Assembly (NCBI GenBank): GCA_035533335.1
Contig: DATLUC010000073.1
Span: 1 to 30,919, forward strand
Length of the DNA stretch: 30,919 nucleotides
Source: DATKSS01 sp035533335
GTDB taxonomy: Bacteria; Chloroflexota; Dormibacteria; Dormibacterales; Dormibacteraceae
Reading direction: 5' to 3'
Numbering within the stretch: position 1 is the stretch's first letter; every line of letters begins with the position of its first letter. Positions 7,598 through 14,862 of the stretch are shown piece after piece. Both the position numbers and the translations under genes were made by a program. The notes below the pieces were generated by a model, which saw nothing but the letters and a program-made list of their open reading frames with translations, was not told the DNA's origin and ran no database searches.

Positions 7598-8758
7598 TCA
7601 GCTCTTCCCCATACCCACGTGCTGGGCCTGCTGGAAGACCTTGCCCTCCGAGGTGATGGCAGGCGCGATCACCAGCTCTACGTGCTGGAACTCGGCGATG
7701 TCACGGGCGCCACAAACTCCCAGGGCCGAGCGAAGCGCGCCGGCGAAGTTCTGCGAGCCGTCGTCGACACGTGCGGGGCCGAGCAGGATCTCGTGCAGGG
7801 TCGCCTTGGTGCCGGTCTGGATGCGCGTGCCGCGCGGCAGGTTGGGGTCCGGCGTCGCCATGCCCCAGTTGAAGCCTTTCGACGCTGACTCCTCGGCACC
7901 CGCGAGCGGGGTGCCGATCATCACCGCGTCGGCGCCCGAGGCGAAGGCCTTGCACACGTCGGCGCCGATGCGCATGCCGCCATCGGTGATGACCGCTACG
8001 CGCATTCCGCCTCGCCGCATGTGCTCGTCCCGCGCCGCCGCCACGTCGGCGGTCGCGGTCACCTGGGGCACGCCGACCCCGAGCACCCCGCGAGTCGTGC
8101 AGGCGGCACCCGGCCCTACACCGACGAGGATTCCCGCGATCCCGGTCTCCATGAGTTCGAGAGCAGTCTCGTAGTGCACGCAGTTGCCGACTACCACTGG
8201 GATGTCGCACGCGCGAACAAGGTCCTCGAAGGAGAGCTGGTGATAGGACTTGGACGAGTGACGCGCGGTCAACACCGTGCCCTGGACGACGAACACGTCA
8301 GCCCCGGCTTTTTGGACCACTTCGGCGCGCTCGCCGGCGCGAGCCGGGACGGTCGAGACCGCGCACGGCACCCCGGCCGCCTTGATCGTCTTGATCCGCT
8401 CTGCGATCAGGTGCGCCTTGACGGGCTCGCGGTACACCTCTTTGAGCAGCGCGTTGACATGAGCCTTGTCAGCCTCCGCGATCTTCCTGATGATCGGCGC
8501 GGAGTCCTCGTACCGCGTGTGCACGCCGTCGAGGTTGAGCACCGCCAGGCCGCCCAGCTTCCCCATCGCGATGGCGAAGTCCACGTCGACGACTCCATCC
8601 ATCGCCGACCCCCAGATCGGAAGAGGGAGCGTGAAGTCGCGGCCCATCGTGAAGGTGATGTCGACCTCTTCGGGGTTGAGGGTCACGCCGCCCGGCACCA
8701 GGGCGACCTCGTCGAATCCGTAAGCTCGGCGGGCTCGCCTCCCGATGCCGATCTCGAG
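7598..8758 (-). CDS. guaB3: GuaB3-family IMP dehydrogenase (no canonical start codon at its conserved N-terminus)
   Basis: This is the GuaB3 clade of the IMP dehydrogenase/GMP reductase superfamily, without CBS domains. The active-site loop 'GVGPGAACTTRGVLGVGVP' carries the catalytic Cys, and 'VITDGGMRIGADVCKAFASG' and 'SAMDGVVD' are also family motifs. The usual N-terminus of the family, here 'LEIGIGRRARRAYGFDEV', is encoded intact from 8758 downward, giving 386 residues, a normal length. However, no ATG, GTG or TTG occurs in frame from 8851 down to the GTG at 8698, which would cut about 20 conserved residues. Possible real starts are CTG at 8812 (GGAG 10 nt upstream) or the CTC at 8758 (GGGGAG 9 nt upstream). 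A sequence error in the true start is also possible. It heads the purine operon, and a TATACT -10 candidate lies at 8852-8847. Confidence 0.88.
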   Translation of the reverse strand, partial: LEIGIGRRARRAYGFDEVALVPGGVTLNPEEVDITFTMGRDFTLPLPIWGSAMDGVVDVDFAIAMGKLGGLAVLNLDGVHTRYEDSAPIIRKIAEADKAHVNALLKEVYREPVKAHLIAERIKTIKAAGVPCAVSTVPARAGERAEVVQKAGADVFVVQGTVLTARHSSKSYHQLSFEDLVRACDIPVVVGNCVHYETALELMETGIAGILVGVGPGAACTTRGVLGVGVPQVTATADVAAARDEHMRRGGMRVAVITDGGMRIGADVCKAFASGADAVMIGTPLAGAEESASKGFNWGMATPDPNLPRGTRIQTGTKATLHEILLGPARVDDGSQNFAGALRSALGVCGARDIAEFQHVELVIAPAITSEGKVFQQAQHVGMGKS

Positions 8759-8846
8759 GCCAGAGTGCTCCCCGGTAAGTGTTCCGCGGGTTTCGAGCCG
8801 GCTCTGGTTCAGGGTGTGTTTACTCCAATGGTGGCGGGGTTCGCAG

Positions 8847-8876
8847 AGTATACCCGACCCCCGGGGCGCATATTCT
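8847..8876. promoter_or_regulatory. Divergent promoter region between guaB3 and the DUF4332 gene
   Basis: On the minus strand TATACT (8852-8847) is a good -10 for the guaB3 operon, giving a start point near 8840. It overlaps the palindrome GTATAC (8848-8853). On the plus strand TATTCT (8871-8876) stands 7 nt before the ATG at 8884, the spacing expected for a leaderless transcript. There is no clear TTGACA-like -35 for either. The assignment rests on base composition and spacing only. Confidence 0.45.
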
Positions 8877-8883
8877 TTAGGCG

Positions 8884-9309
8884 ATGTACAGGACGCTCGA
8901 GTACCTGCCCGGAATGACCGATGGCGACGTCGAGAGGCTGCGGTCGCGCGGCATCAGGCACACCAACCAGCTCCTTCACCGGACGTCTCTCGGCATCGAC
9001 CGAGAACGTCTCTCCAAGAAGACGGGCATCAGCGCCGACCGACTGCTCGAGTTCTCCCATCAGTGCACTCTGCTCGAGGTCTCGGGAATGGACCGGTGGC
9101 TGCCACTGATGCGCCGCCTCGGCATCAACTCGATGAAAGACCTGCGCGCGCAGGATGCCCCCGCGCTTCACGCCACTCTCGTGGAGGCGATCGGCCTCGC
9201 GGGCGCGCCGGGGTTGAGCGACGTCCAGTACTGGATCAGTCAGGCCACCGCCCTGGACATCATCGAAGAGCCGGAGAAGAAGAGGTCGCCGCTCGCCGTC
9301 GTCGACTGA
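8884..9309 (+). CDS. DUF4332 domain protein
   Basis: This 141-residue soluble protein matches the DUF4332 pattern: two helix-hairpin-helix-like halves, 'LPGMTDGDVERLRSRGI' near the start and 'VSGMDRWLPLMRRLGINS' in the middle. In such repeats a short helical unit detects 'Gi.t...Ll', as in DNA-binding HhH proteins. No enzyme motif is seen and the function is unknown. The charged C-terminus ends 'EEPEKKRSPLAVVD'. The ATG has no Shine-Dalgarno but has a -10-like TATTCT 7 nt upstream. It stands alone, divergent from guaB3 and convergent with the acyltransferase; the 48-bp gap downstream holds no convincing terminator. Confidence 0.75.
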   Translation: MYRTLEYLPGMTDGDVERLRSRGIRHTNQLLHRTSLGIDRERLSKKTGISADRLLEFSHQCTLLEVSGMDRWLPLMRRLGINSMKDLRAQDAPALHATLVEAIGLAGAPGLSDVQYWISQATALDIIEEPEKKRSPLAVVD

Positions 9310-9357
9310 CTGTCGATCGAATCGCTCGCGGGCGCACGCCGGCGGATTTGATCCCGG

Positions 9358-10392
9358 TTAGAGGAAGACCCCTCGTCGCATTCTCAGGTTGTCGTAGATC
9401 CCCTCTTGGATCGTGTCCCTGATCTCGTCGGCCAGCTCCATGACCAGGCTCTGGTCGTCGGCCGCCTCCACCGGATGCTCCTCGACGTGGACCGGTGGGT
9501 GGAACTGGATGCGCCATTTGCTGGGAAGCGGGATCAGGCCCGCCGGCCCCAGCCACGGCCAGAATGGCGTGATCGGAAAGTACGGCAGGCCGAAGAACTT
9601 CGCCACCGGGGCAAGGTCGGCCATCATGGGATATATCTCCTCCGAGCCGACCACCGACACAGGGATGATGGGCGCCCGCGACCGAATCGCCGTCGAGACG
9701 AACCCGCCACGACCGAAACGGCGCAGCTGGTAGCGGTCCTTGAAGTTCTTGCCGGTGCCGCGCACGCCTTCGGGAAACACCAGCACCAGCTCGTCGCGCT
9801 CCAGGAGGCGACGCGTGTCGTCGGGGTGGCCAACGGTCTGCCCCGTCCTGCGTAGGAACCAGCTCAAGACGGGCATGCCCAGGAACATGCTCGCCACGAG
9901 CGCGCGCACGTGGCGCGGGTGCGAATGCTCGGCGAAAACCGCGGTCTTGATCATGGTGCCATCCCACGGGAGCACGCCCGCATGGTTGGCGACCAGAAGA
10001 GCGCGACCATGCGCAGGCACGTTCTCGACGCCCGTGGTCTCGACCCGCCAGTAGTCGCGGTACAGGACCATGAAGGCGGAAAGGAACGACTCGGTCCACT
10101 GCGCGTCGAAGCCGAAATCATCGACTGCGTAATCTGCCCCGCGCTGCGCGAGCTCCTGCTGCTTGTAGAGGAACTGGACGAAACCCATGACGCGGTTCAG
10201 GTCGATGACGTCATGGCCGGTGACCTGCTTCAAACGGACCGCCAGCTCGTTGAGGCCCTGCAGCGCGTACATCGGGGCCCTGCGCTGGAGCCGGCGCACC
10301 TGCTTGGGCAGACGCAAGCCGGGCCTCGGTTGAACGATCTCGGCTTTCTTGCTGCGGCGCTTGCGCTCCTGGGCCGTGGTCTCGCCGATCAC
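9358..10392 (-). CDS. Lysophospholipid acyltransferase family protein (PlsC/MGAT-like)
   Basis: The 344-residue protein carries acyltransferase block I 'NHAGVLPWDG' (His137, Asp144, spaced H-x6-D as in the MGAT-like LPLAT group) and block III 'VFPEGVRGTGK' (206-216), with the conserved 'RFGRGGF' region between substrate-binding blocks. It probably acylates a glycerolipid or another alcohol at the inner membrane. The first 35 residues are strongly basic. Its GTG start overlaps the stop of the upstream epimerase gene as GTGA, so translation is likely coupled. Mycobacterium has a comparable adjacent pair (Rv0501/Rv0502), which supports a conserved functional link. The frame is open further upstream, but that part lies opposite the epimerase frame and was excluded. 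Confidence 0.85.
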   Translation of the reverse strand: MIGETTAQERKRRSKKAEIVQPRPGLRLPKQVRRLQRRAPMYALQGLNELAVRLKQVTGHDVIDLNRVMGFVQFLYKQQELAQRGADYAVDDFGFDAQWTESFLSAFMVLYRDYWRVETTGVENVPAHGRALLVANHAGVLPWDGTMIKTAVFAEHSHPRHVRALVASMFLGMPVLSWFLRRTGQTVGHPDDTRRLLERDELVLVFPEGVRGTGKNFKDRYQLRRFGRGGFVSTAIRSRAPIIPVSVVGSEEIYPMMADLAPVAKFFGLPYFPITPFWPWLGPAGLIPLPSKWRIQFHPPVHVEEHPVEAADDQSLVMELADEIRDTIQEGIYDNLRMRRGVFL

Positions 10393-11450
10393 TCGTGGGC
10401 CGCCAGCGAGCGAGCGCCGTTGCGCTCCCCGCGCCTGCGGCGCTGCAGGTATACCTGCAGCTCGTATTCCTGCGGCGGGGAAGGCATTTCTACGACCTCG
10501 ACCTCCTTGCCGCGGGCCAGGCCCTCCATGACCTCTTTTGAGCTGCGGCGAGGCTTCCACCCGAACTCCGACTCCAGCTTCGAGCCGTCCATCACCGACC
10601 CAAAGGCGATCACGTCGGCCAGGTGCCCCGGCACGTCGAGCCGGGCCAAAGCGCGCAGCTCGAGCTGGGCAAGCCATCGCCCGTACGGGAGTAGGACAGG
10701 AGCTGCACGGCCTCCCATCACGCCGATCGCCTGGCTCAGCAGCACGATGCCCGCGCCGCCGACATTGAAGACGCCGGGGTGCTCGCCCAGCGTCGCGCGG
10801 ACGATCGCTTCGGCGGCGTCGTCCTCATGCAGGAACTGCAGGCGTGGATCGAACCCTGCGAACGTCGGCACGATGGGTAGCGAGAGGTATCGCGCCAGGG
10901 TGGTGTCGTCGCTGAGGCGAAATCCGAGGCGCAGCACGGTCACTCCGCATGTCTGGTTGCGGAGCGCAAACTCCCCCACCAGCTGCTCCAGCTCGATCAG
11001 GTCGGCGGTGATCGACGACGCCGGCCTGTCGGCAAACGCCATTTCTTCAGAGAAGAAGGACGGATCGGTGGGGCTTGCGCCGTACACGGCCTGGCTCGAC
11101 TTGACGATGAGCCTTCGCACGGGGCTCGACGGCCCCGCACAGCCGACCAGCACGTTCATGGACCCGATGACATCCGTCTCGTGGATGGCGCGCGAGTCAT
11201 GAGGTGAGTCGACCAGCACCGCGAGGTGGACGACCGTGTCGATCTTCAGCCGCCTGATCAGCTTGCTGATCGCGGTGTGGCGGGTGTCGGCGTGGACGAA
11301 GTCCATCTCCTCGAGCGCACTGACCGGGTCGGCGATGTCGCAGCCGAACAGCACGGGCACCTCGGGCGCGAGACGTCGCGCCACCTCCGCGCCGAGGGGG
11401 TTGGACACGCCGGTGATGAGGACGCGGTTGGGTCGGTGCGCCAGGGTCAC
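10389..11450 (-). CDS. NAD-dependent epimerase/dehydratase (extended SDR family)
   Basis: The 353 residues start with a Rossmann fold, 'RVLITGVSNPLGAEVARRL', a TGxxxxxG nucleotide-binding loop. An SDR-like core follows with 'VVHLAVLVDSP' and 'LIVKSSQAVYGASP'. The catalytic Tyr-x3-Lys expected after that strand is not visible; the aligned stretch reads 'SSITADLIELE', so ordinary epimerase chemistry may be lost. Related actinobacterial proteins are annotated GalE2-like but are not firmly characterised. The C-terminus is basic (RRRRGERNGAR). The GTG start follows a -10-like TAGATT by 6 nt of G's, with no Shine-Dalgarno. It overlaps the acyltransferase gene by 4 nt and probably acts with it in envelope lipid or glycolipid metabolism (inference). 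Confidence 0.8.
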   Translation of the reverse strand: MTLAHRPNRVLITGVSNPLGAEVARRLAPEVPVLFGCDIADPVSALEEMDFVHADTRHTAISKLIRRLKIDTVVHLAVLVDSPHDSRAIHETDVIGSMNVLVGCAGPSSPVRRLIVKSSQAVYGASPTDPSFFSEEMAFADRPASSITADLIELEQLVGEFALRNQTCGVTVLRLGFRLSDDTTLARYLSLPIVPTFAGFDPRLQFLHEDDAAEAIVRATLGEHPGVFNVGGAGIVLLSQAIGVMGGRAAPVLLPYGRWLAQLELRALARLDVPGHLADVIAFGSVMDGSKLESEFGWKPRRSSKEVMEGLARGKEVEVVEMPSPPQEYELQVYLQRRRRGERNGARSLAAHE

Positions 11451-11456
11451 CCCCCC

Positions 11457-11462
11457 AATCTA
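11457..11462 (-). promoter_or_regulatory. -10-like element for the epimerase/acyltransferase pair
   Basis: TAGATT on the minus strand is followed by six G residues and then the GTG start at 11450, the spacing of a leaderless promoter. It sits in the 80-bp gap after the glutamate dehydrogenase gene. The remainder of that gap contains GC-rich inverted segments but no clear terminator with a T run. Confidence 0.4.
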
Positions 11463-11530
11463 ATCGAGTGGAGCAGAAGCCGGATTCACCCCGGGCGTCC
11501 CCAGGGGCTTAGGCTCCTTTCCGGCAACCT

Positions 11531-12787
11531 CTAGGGGTATATGCCTCGCACCGTCGTCGCGTTGGCTACCCGCTGCACCGCCAGCGCGTACGCGGCCAGC
11601 CGCATGTCGATGCGCTTGTTCACCGAGGTGTGGAGGATCTCGTAGAACGCGCGAGTGATCACGTGGTGAAGCTTGGTGTTGATCTCCTCCTCCTCCCAGA
11701 AGAAGGCCTGGAGGTCCTGCACCCATTCGAAGTAGGAGACGATCACCCCGCCCGCGTTGGCGATGATGTCGGGCACGACGAAGATCCCGCGGTCGTGCAG
11801 GATCGGGTCGGCTTCGGGCGACACGGCCGCGTTGGCGCCTTCGGTGATCAGCCGGGCCTTGATTCGCGGGGCGTTGGCGCCCGTGATCTGGTCCTGGACG
11901 GCGGCCGGGACGAGGACCGTCACCGGAAGCTCGATGATCTCGTCATTGGTGATGGTGTCGGCCTTCTTGAAGCCGCTCACCCCACCCCTCACCTGCCGGT
12001 GCTCTTCCAGCGCGGCGAGATCGAGGCCTTTCGAGTTGTACACGCCTCCCCTGGAGTCGCTGACCGCGACGACGTTCAACCCCGCCTCCGCCAGCAGGCG
12101 TGCAGTGGATCGCCCGACCTGGCCGTAACCCTGGACCGCCACGGTCGGAATCTCCTCGTCCGCATGCAGGTACTTGAGGGCTTCGAGCGTCAGGTAGGTG
12201 GCCCCTCGGCCCGGCGCGTCGACGCGACCTTCTGACCCGCCGACGTCCACCGGCTTGCCGGTGACGGACGCGGTCACGGAGTGACCCGAATGCATGGAGA
12301 CCGTGTCCATGATCCAGGCCATGATCTGAGGAGAGGTGCCCATGTCCGGCGCGGGGATGTCCTTCTCGGGACCGATCAGGATCCCGATCTCGGTGGCATA
12401 GCGCCGCGTCAGGTGCTCCAGCTCGGACAGCGACAGGCTGCTCGGGTTGCACGCGACCGCGCCTTTCGAGCCGCCGTACGGCAGGCCGACCGCAGCGCAC
12501 TTCCAAGTCATCAGCATCGCCAGGGCCTTGACCAGGTCGATCGTGATGTCGGGGTGGTAGCGGATGCCACCCTTGGCCGGGCCGCGGCTGATGTTGTGCT
12601 GCACACGCCAGCCGGTGAACACGTGAACCGAGCCGTCGTCCATGTGAACCGGAAAGTGGACGGTGAGCTCGCGCTTGACCTCGCGGAGGCTACGGCGCGA
12701 ATCGTCCGACAGACCGATCACATCGGCAGCGGCGTCGAAACGCCGCTGGGCGGTCTGGAAGGCGGAAGCGCGGGTTTCGACCGCCAT
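11531..12787 (-). CDS. gdhA: Glutamate dehydrogenase (Glu/Leu/Phe/Val dehydrogenase family)
   Basis: The enzyme interconverts glutamate and 2-oxoglutarate plus ammonia with NAD(P). The 418-residue length is that of the hexameric bacterial/archaeal form. Motifs seen are 'GWRVQHNISRGPAKGGIRYH' (substrate site), 'LPYGGSKGAV' with the catalytic-region Lys, 'PAPDMGTSPQIMAWIMD', the dinucleotide fold 'VQGYGQVGRSTARLL', and 'NAGGVIVSYFEWVQD' near the C-terminus. The cofactor preference cannot be assigned reliably. The ATG has GGAG 7 nt upstream. The gene is divergent from the DUF881 pair across a 66-bp gap and is probably its own transcription unit. Confidence 0.95.
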   Translation of the reverse strand: MAVETRASAFQTAQRRFDAAADVIGLSDDSRRSLREVKRELTVHFPVHMDDGSVHVFTGWRVQHNISRGPAKGGIRYHPDITIDLVKALAMLMTWKCAAVGLPYGGSKGAVACNPSSLSLSELEHLTRRYATEIGILIGPEKDIPAPDMGTSPQIMAWIMDTVSMHSGHSVTASVTGKPVDVGGSEGRVDAPGRGATYLTLEALKYLHADEEIPTVAVQGYGQVGRSTARLLAEAGLNVVAVSDSRGGVYNSKGLDLAALEEHRQVRGGVSGFKKADTITNDEIIELPVTVLVPAAVQDQITGANAPRIKARLITEGANAAVSPEADPILHDRGIFVVPDIIANAGGVIVSYFEWVQDLQAFFWEEEEINTKLHHVITRAFYEILHTSVNKRIDMRLAAYALAVQRVANATTVRGIYP

Positions 12788-12840
12788 TTCGGGACTCCGA
12801 TAGTAACCCCAGAGGACCCCGTACGCCGATCCCCATCACG

Positions 12841-12846
12841 CACAAT
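12841..12846 (+). promoter_or_regulatory. -10-like element for the DUF881 gene pair
   Basis: CACAAT lies 7 nt before the GTG at 12854, and there is no Shine-Dalgarno in between. Position and AT-richness in otherwise GC-rich DNA suggest a leaderless promoter. No -35 was recognised. Confidence 0.35.
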
Positions 12847-12853
12847 TGCCCTC

Positions 12854-13576
12854 GTGACCCGCCACCAGCTCGCCAGCACGGCCATCGTGGCGGTGGTCGC
12901 CCTGGCCACCGGTTTCGTCCTGACGGGCCAGGTCAGGTCCCAGGTGCTGACCCCTTCCACCCAGCTGGCGCGCTACCAGGCGCTGCAGCGGAGCGTACAG
13001 GACCTCGAGAGCACCAACCTCGTCGAGCGCCAGCAGATCGCCACCCTTCGCTCGCAGATCGACGCCCTCGAATCCGACGCGGCCAGCCGGTCGGCCGCGA
13101 CCCAGGCGCTGCAGAACCAGGTCGCCGACCTGCGCGCGCGGGCCGGGTTGACCGCCATGCACGGGCCGGGCGTCGAGGTCGACCTTGCCAACGGCATTCC
13201 CGGTCCGGACACCGGCGGCCAGACCGGTTACCTGGTCAACTACCAGGACGTCCAGGACGTGGTCAACCTCCTCTTCGCCCAGGGGGCGGAAGGCATCGCG
13301 GTGAACGGCCGGCGCATCACCCCCCTCAGCGCCTACTCCGGTTCGGAAGGCGAGGTGATCATCGACCAGGGTCCGCCACTTGCGTCACCCCTCAAGATCG
13401 TCGCTGTCGGCGACCGCAACCGCATGCAGGCGGCCCTGGACGACCCGTCCGCCCTGCCGGACATCCGCGCCCGCCAGGTCCAGTTCCAGCTGCACGTCAG
13501 CTTCAACGGCGCGCCCGATCTGCCCCTACCGGCCTATGACTCGAGCCTGCTGATCCCCCATGTCAACCCGGCTTAG
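12854..13576 (+). CDS. DUF881 family membrane-anchored protein (first of two)
   Basis: The 240-residue protein has one N-terminal membrane segment (residues 8-27, 'TAIVAVVALATGFVLTGQV'), a coiled coil from about 35 to 95 ('QSVQDLESTNLVERQQIATL' is part of it), and a DUF881 domain ending in 'VQFQLHVSFNGAPDL'. The typical core is visible: 'GPGVEVDLANG', 'QDVVNLLFAQGAEGIAVNGR', 'VVGDRNRM'-like 'IVAVGDRNRMQAAL'. DUF881 proteins are found in Actinobacteria and Firmicutes near cell-division or envelope genes; their molecular role is not established. The start is GTG with a -10-like CACAAT 7 nt upstream. It overlaps the next gene, a paralogue, by 17 nt, so the two are co-transcribed. Confidence 0.85.
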   Translation: MTRHQLASTAIVAVVALATGFVLTGQVRSQVLTPSTQLARYQALQRSVQDLESTNLVERQQIATLRSQIDALESDAASRSAATQALQNQVADLRARAGLTAMHGPGVEVDLANGIPGPDTGGQTGYLVNYQDVQDVVNLLFAQGAEGIAVNGRRITPLSAYSGSEGEVIIDQGPPLASPLKIVAVGDRNRMQAALDDPSALPDIRARQVQFQLHVSFNGAPDLPLPAYDSSLLIPHVNPA

Positions 13577-14255
13577 CCAGGCGCGCCGTCGACCGCCGGT
13601 GCGCGCCGGCGCCATCAGCGTGTGGCTCATCGCGTTGCTCGTCGCCCTGGTCGCGACGATCCAGATCCGCAGCCAGGCCGAGGTGGAGCGAACGCTCGTC
13701 GGCGTGGACCCCACGTCGCTCGCCTTCCTCATCGACGACCTGCACCGGGCCAACGACTCGCTGAGCGCCGAGTCCTCCGACCTCACCCAGCGCAAGGCGG
13801 TGCTGCAATCCGGGAGCAGCGCGGCGGCCGACCAGGTGCTGACCGACGAAGCCCAGCACCTCCGCGCGCTCGAAGGCCTCATCCCCGTCCAGGGGCCGGG
13901 GATCGTGCTCGTGATCGACGCCAACGGCCTTCAGGCGCTGGACCTGGAGGATGCCCTCAACAACCTCGCCGCCGGCGGCGCCGAGGCGGTCGACGTCAGC
14001 GGCCACAGAATCGTGGTCGGGGTGCCTGTCGAGCAAACAGCCGGCGGCGTGGAGGTCGGCGGGGTGGTGGTGGCGCCGCCCTGGACCATCTCGGTGATAG
14101 GCGACCCAACGCGCCTGGCGGATGTCGGCGACCTGATGACACAACAGCTGCGCGCCGACCGGCGCGTACTGCACGCGTCCTACCGAGCCGATCCCGACGT
14201 GGTCATCCGCTCGGTCGTCAGCGCGAGGCCGTTCGTCTACGCGATCGGGTCGTAG
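13560..14255 (+). CDS. DUF881 family membrane-anchored protein (second of two)
   Basis: This 231-residue paralogue has the same architecture: a basic N-terminus (SQARRRPPVRAG), a membrane helix at about 19-35 ('ISVWLIALLVALVATIQI'), a coiled-coil section, and a DUF881 domain with 'VQGPGIVLVIDANG', 'EDALNNLAAGGAEAVDVSGH' and 'TISVIGDPTRLADV'. The tandem pair probably forms a hetero-complex on the outer face of the membrane (inference from the matching coiled coils). The ATG lies inside the 3' end of the first gene. Its 3' end overlaps the convergent PhaR-like gene by 38 bp. Confidence 0.85.
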   Translation: MSTRLSQARRRPPVRAGAISVWLIALLVALVATIQIRSQAEVERTLVGVDPTSLAFLIDDLHRANDSLSAESSDLTQRKAVLQSGSSAAADQVLTDEAQHLRALEGLIPVQGPGIVLVIDANGLQALDLEDALNNLAAGGAEAVDVSGHRIVVGVPVEQTAGGVEVGGVVVAPPWTISVIGDPTRLADVGDLMTQQLRADRRVLHASYRADPDVVIRSVVSARPFVYAIGS

Positions 14256-14760
14256 AGGCCCGGGCTTGGCCTGGCGGCGAGGACGCCGCGCGGCTCGCGG
14301 TCCCCAGCTTCTTGAGCTGCGCCGCCATCCGGTCGAGGCGCTGGTTGATCCGCTCGATGTCGTGGTGGGTGGGAATGCGGAGCCTTCGCAGCGCCGTCTC
14401 GATGGCTTCGTCGGCGCGGCCTTCGAGGTCTTCACGCCGCTTCTCGACCTGGCCGCGCAGGTCGACCGGCACGCTCAGGGTCTTGCGCACGTAATCGAGA
14501 AGTGCCTGCCCGCGGTCATGCAGCACCTCGCCACCCGCATCGACGATCCGCGCCGGCCCTCTCTTCTCCTCGGTCAAGACGATCTGCGACAGCGTCAGCT
14601 GCGTCAGGTCGTGACCGCTGTCGCGGTCGACCACCTTGATTTCACGGCCCTCACGCACCAGGCCGGCGATTCCGTCGAGGGTGATGTACCTGCTTGTGCG
14701 CGTGTCGTAGAGCTTGCGGTTTGCATACTTCTTGATAAGGTGTCGGTCGGGGGCAGTCAC
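14218..14760 (-). CDS. PhaR-type polyhydroxyalkanoate synthesis regulator with phasin-like C-terminal helix
   Basis: The 180-residue protein begins with a PHB_acc_N DNA-binding domain: 'IKKYANRKLYDTRTSRYITL' (about 9-28) followed by 'EIKVVDRDSGHDLTQLTL'. In known systems this domain represses phasin genes and senses polyhydroxyalkanoate granules. Residues 105-152 are helical and end in 'ALRRLRIPTHHDIERIN' and 'RLDRMAAQLKKL', a pattern resembling the C-terminal part of PhaF/PhaI-type phasins (an 'ALxRLgIPTr.di..l..rvd.L' element, from memory of the family). The tail is Arg/Ser-rich and antisense to the DUF881 gene. GTG at 14760 was chosen; TTG at 14772 is possible. A TAGAAT -10 candidate lies at 14777-14772. 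It is divergent from the histone-like gene. Confidence 0.8.
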   Translation of the reverse strand: MTAPDRHLIKKYANRKLYDTRTSRYITLDGIAGLVREGREIKVVDRDSGHDLTQLTLSQIVLTEEKRGPARIVDAGGEVLHDRGQALLDYVRKTLSVPVDLRGQVEKRREDLEGRADEAIETALRRLRIPTHHDIERINQRLDRMAAQLKKLGTASRAASSPPGQARASTTRSRRRTASR

Positions 14761-14821
14761 AAGCGGGGCCAATTCTAATGCGGTGCGTTATGGGTGCCCG
14801 CGACGGCTTGTTTTTAACAGC

Positions 14822-14845
14822 GCGGTAGGCGGGGTTGCTTACCGC
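14822..14845 (+). promoter_or_regulatory. Inverted repeat in the leader of the histone-like gene
   Basis: GCGGTAGGC (14822-14830) and GCTTACCGC (14837-14845) form a 9-bp stem with one G-T pair and a 6-nt loop. It is followed by TTTCA and then the GGAGG ribosome site of the gene at 14863. It could be an operator for the neighbouring PhaR-like regulator, or a structure controlling translation or transcription; the sequence alone does not decide. Confidence 0.45.
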
Positions 14846-14862
14846 TTTCACGGAGGTTGCTC

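Noticed and set aside
9310..9357. Possible terminator in the convergent gap after the DUF4332 gene
   Set aside because: No stable stem followed by T's was found on either strand.
9358..10677. A longer acyltransferase frame starting at 10677
   Set aside because: The extra 95 codons lie opposite or out of frame within the epimerase gene and are low complexity; the GTGA overlap at 10392-10389 gives a natural start.
11463..11530. Possible terminator of gdhA in the GC-rich inverted segments
   Set aside because: Several alternative short pairings exist and no T run follows, so I could not support a specific terminator.
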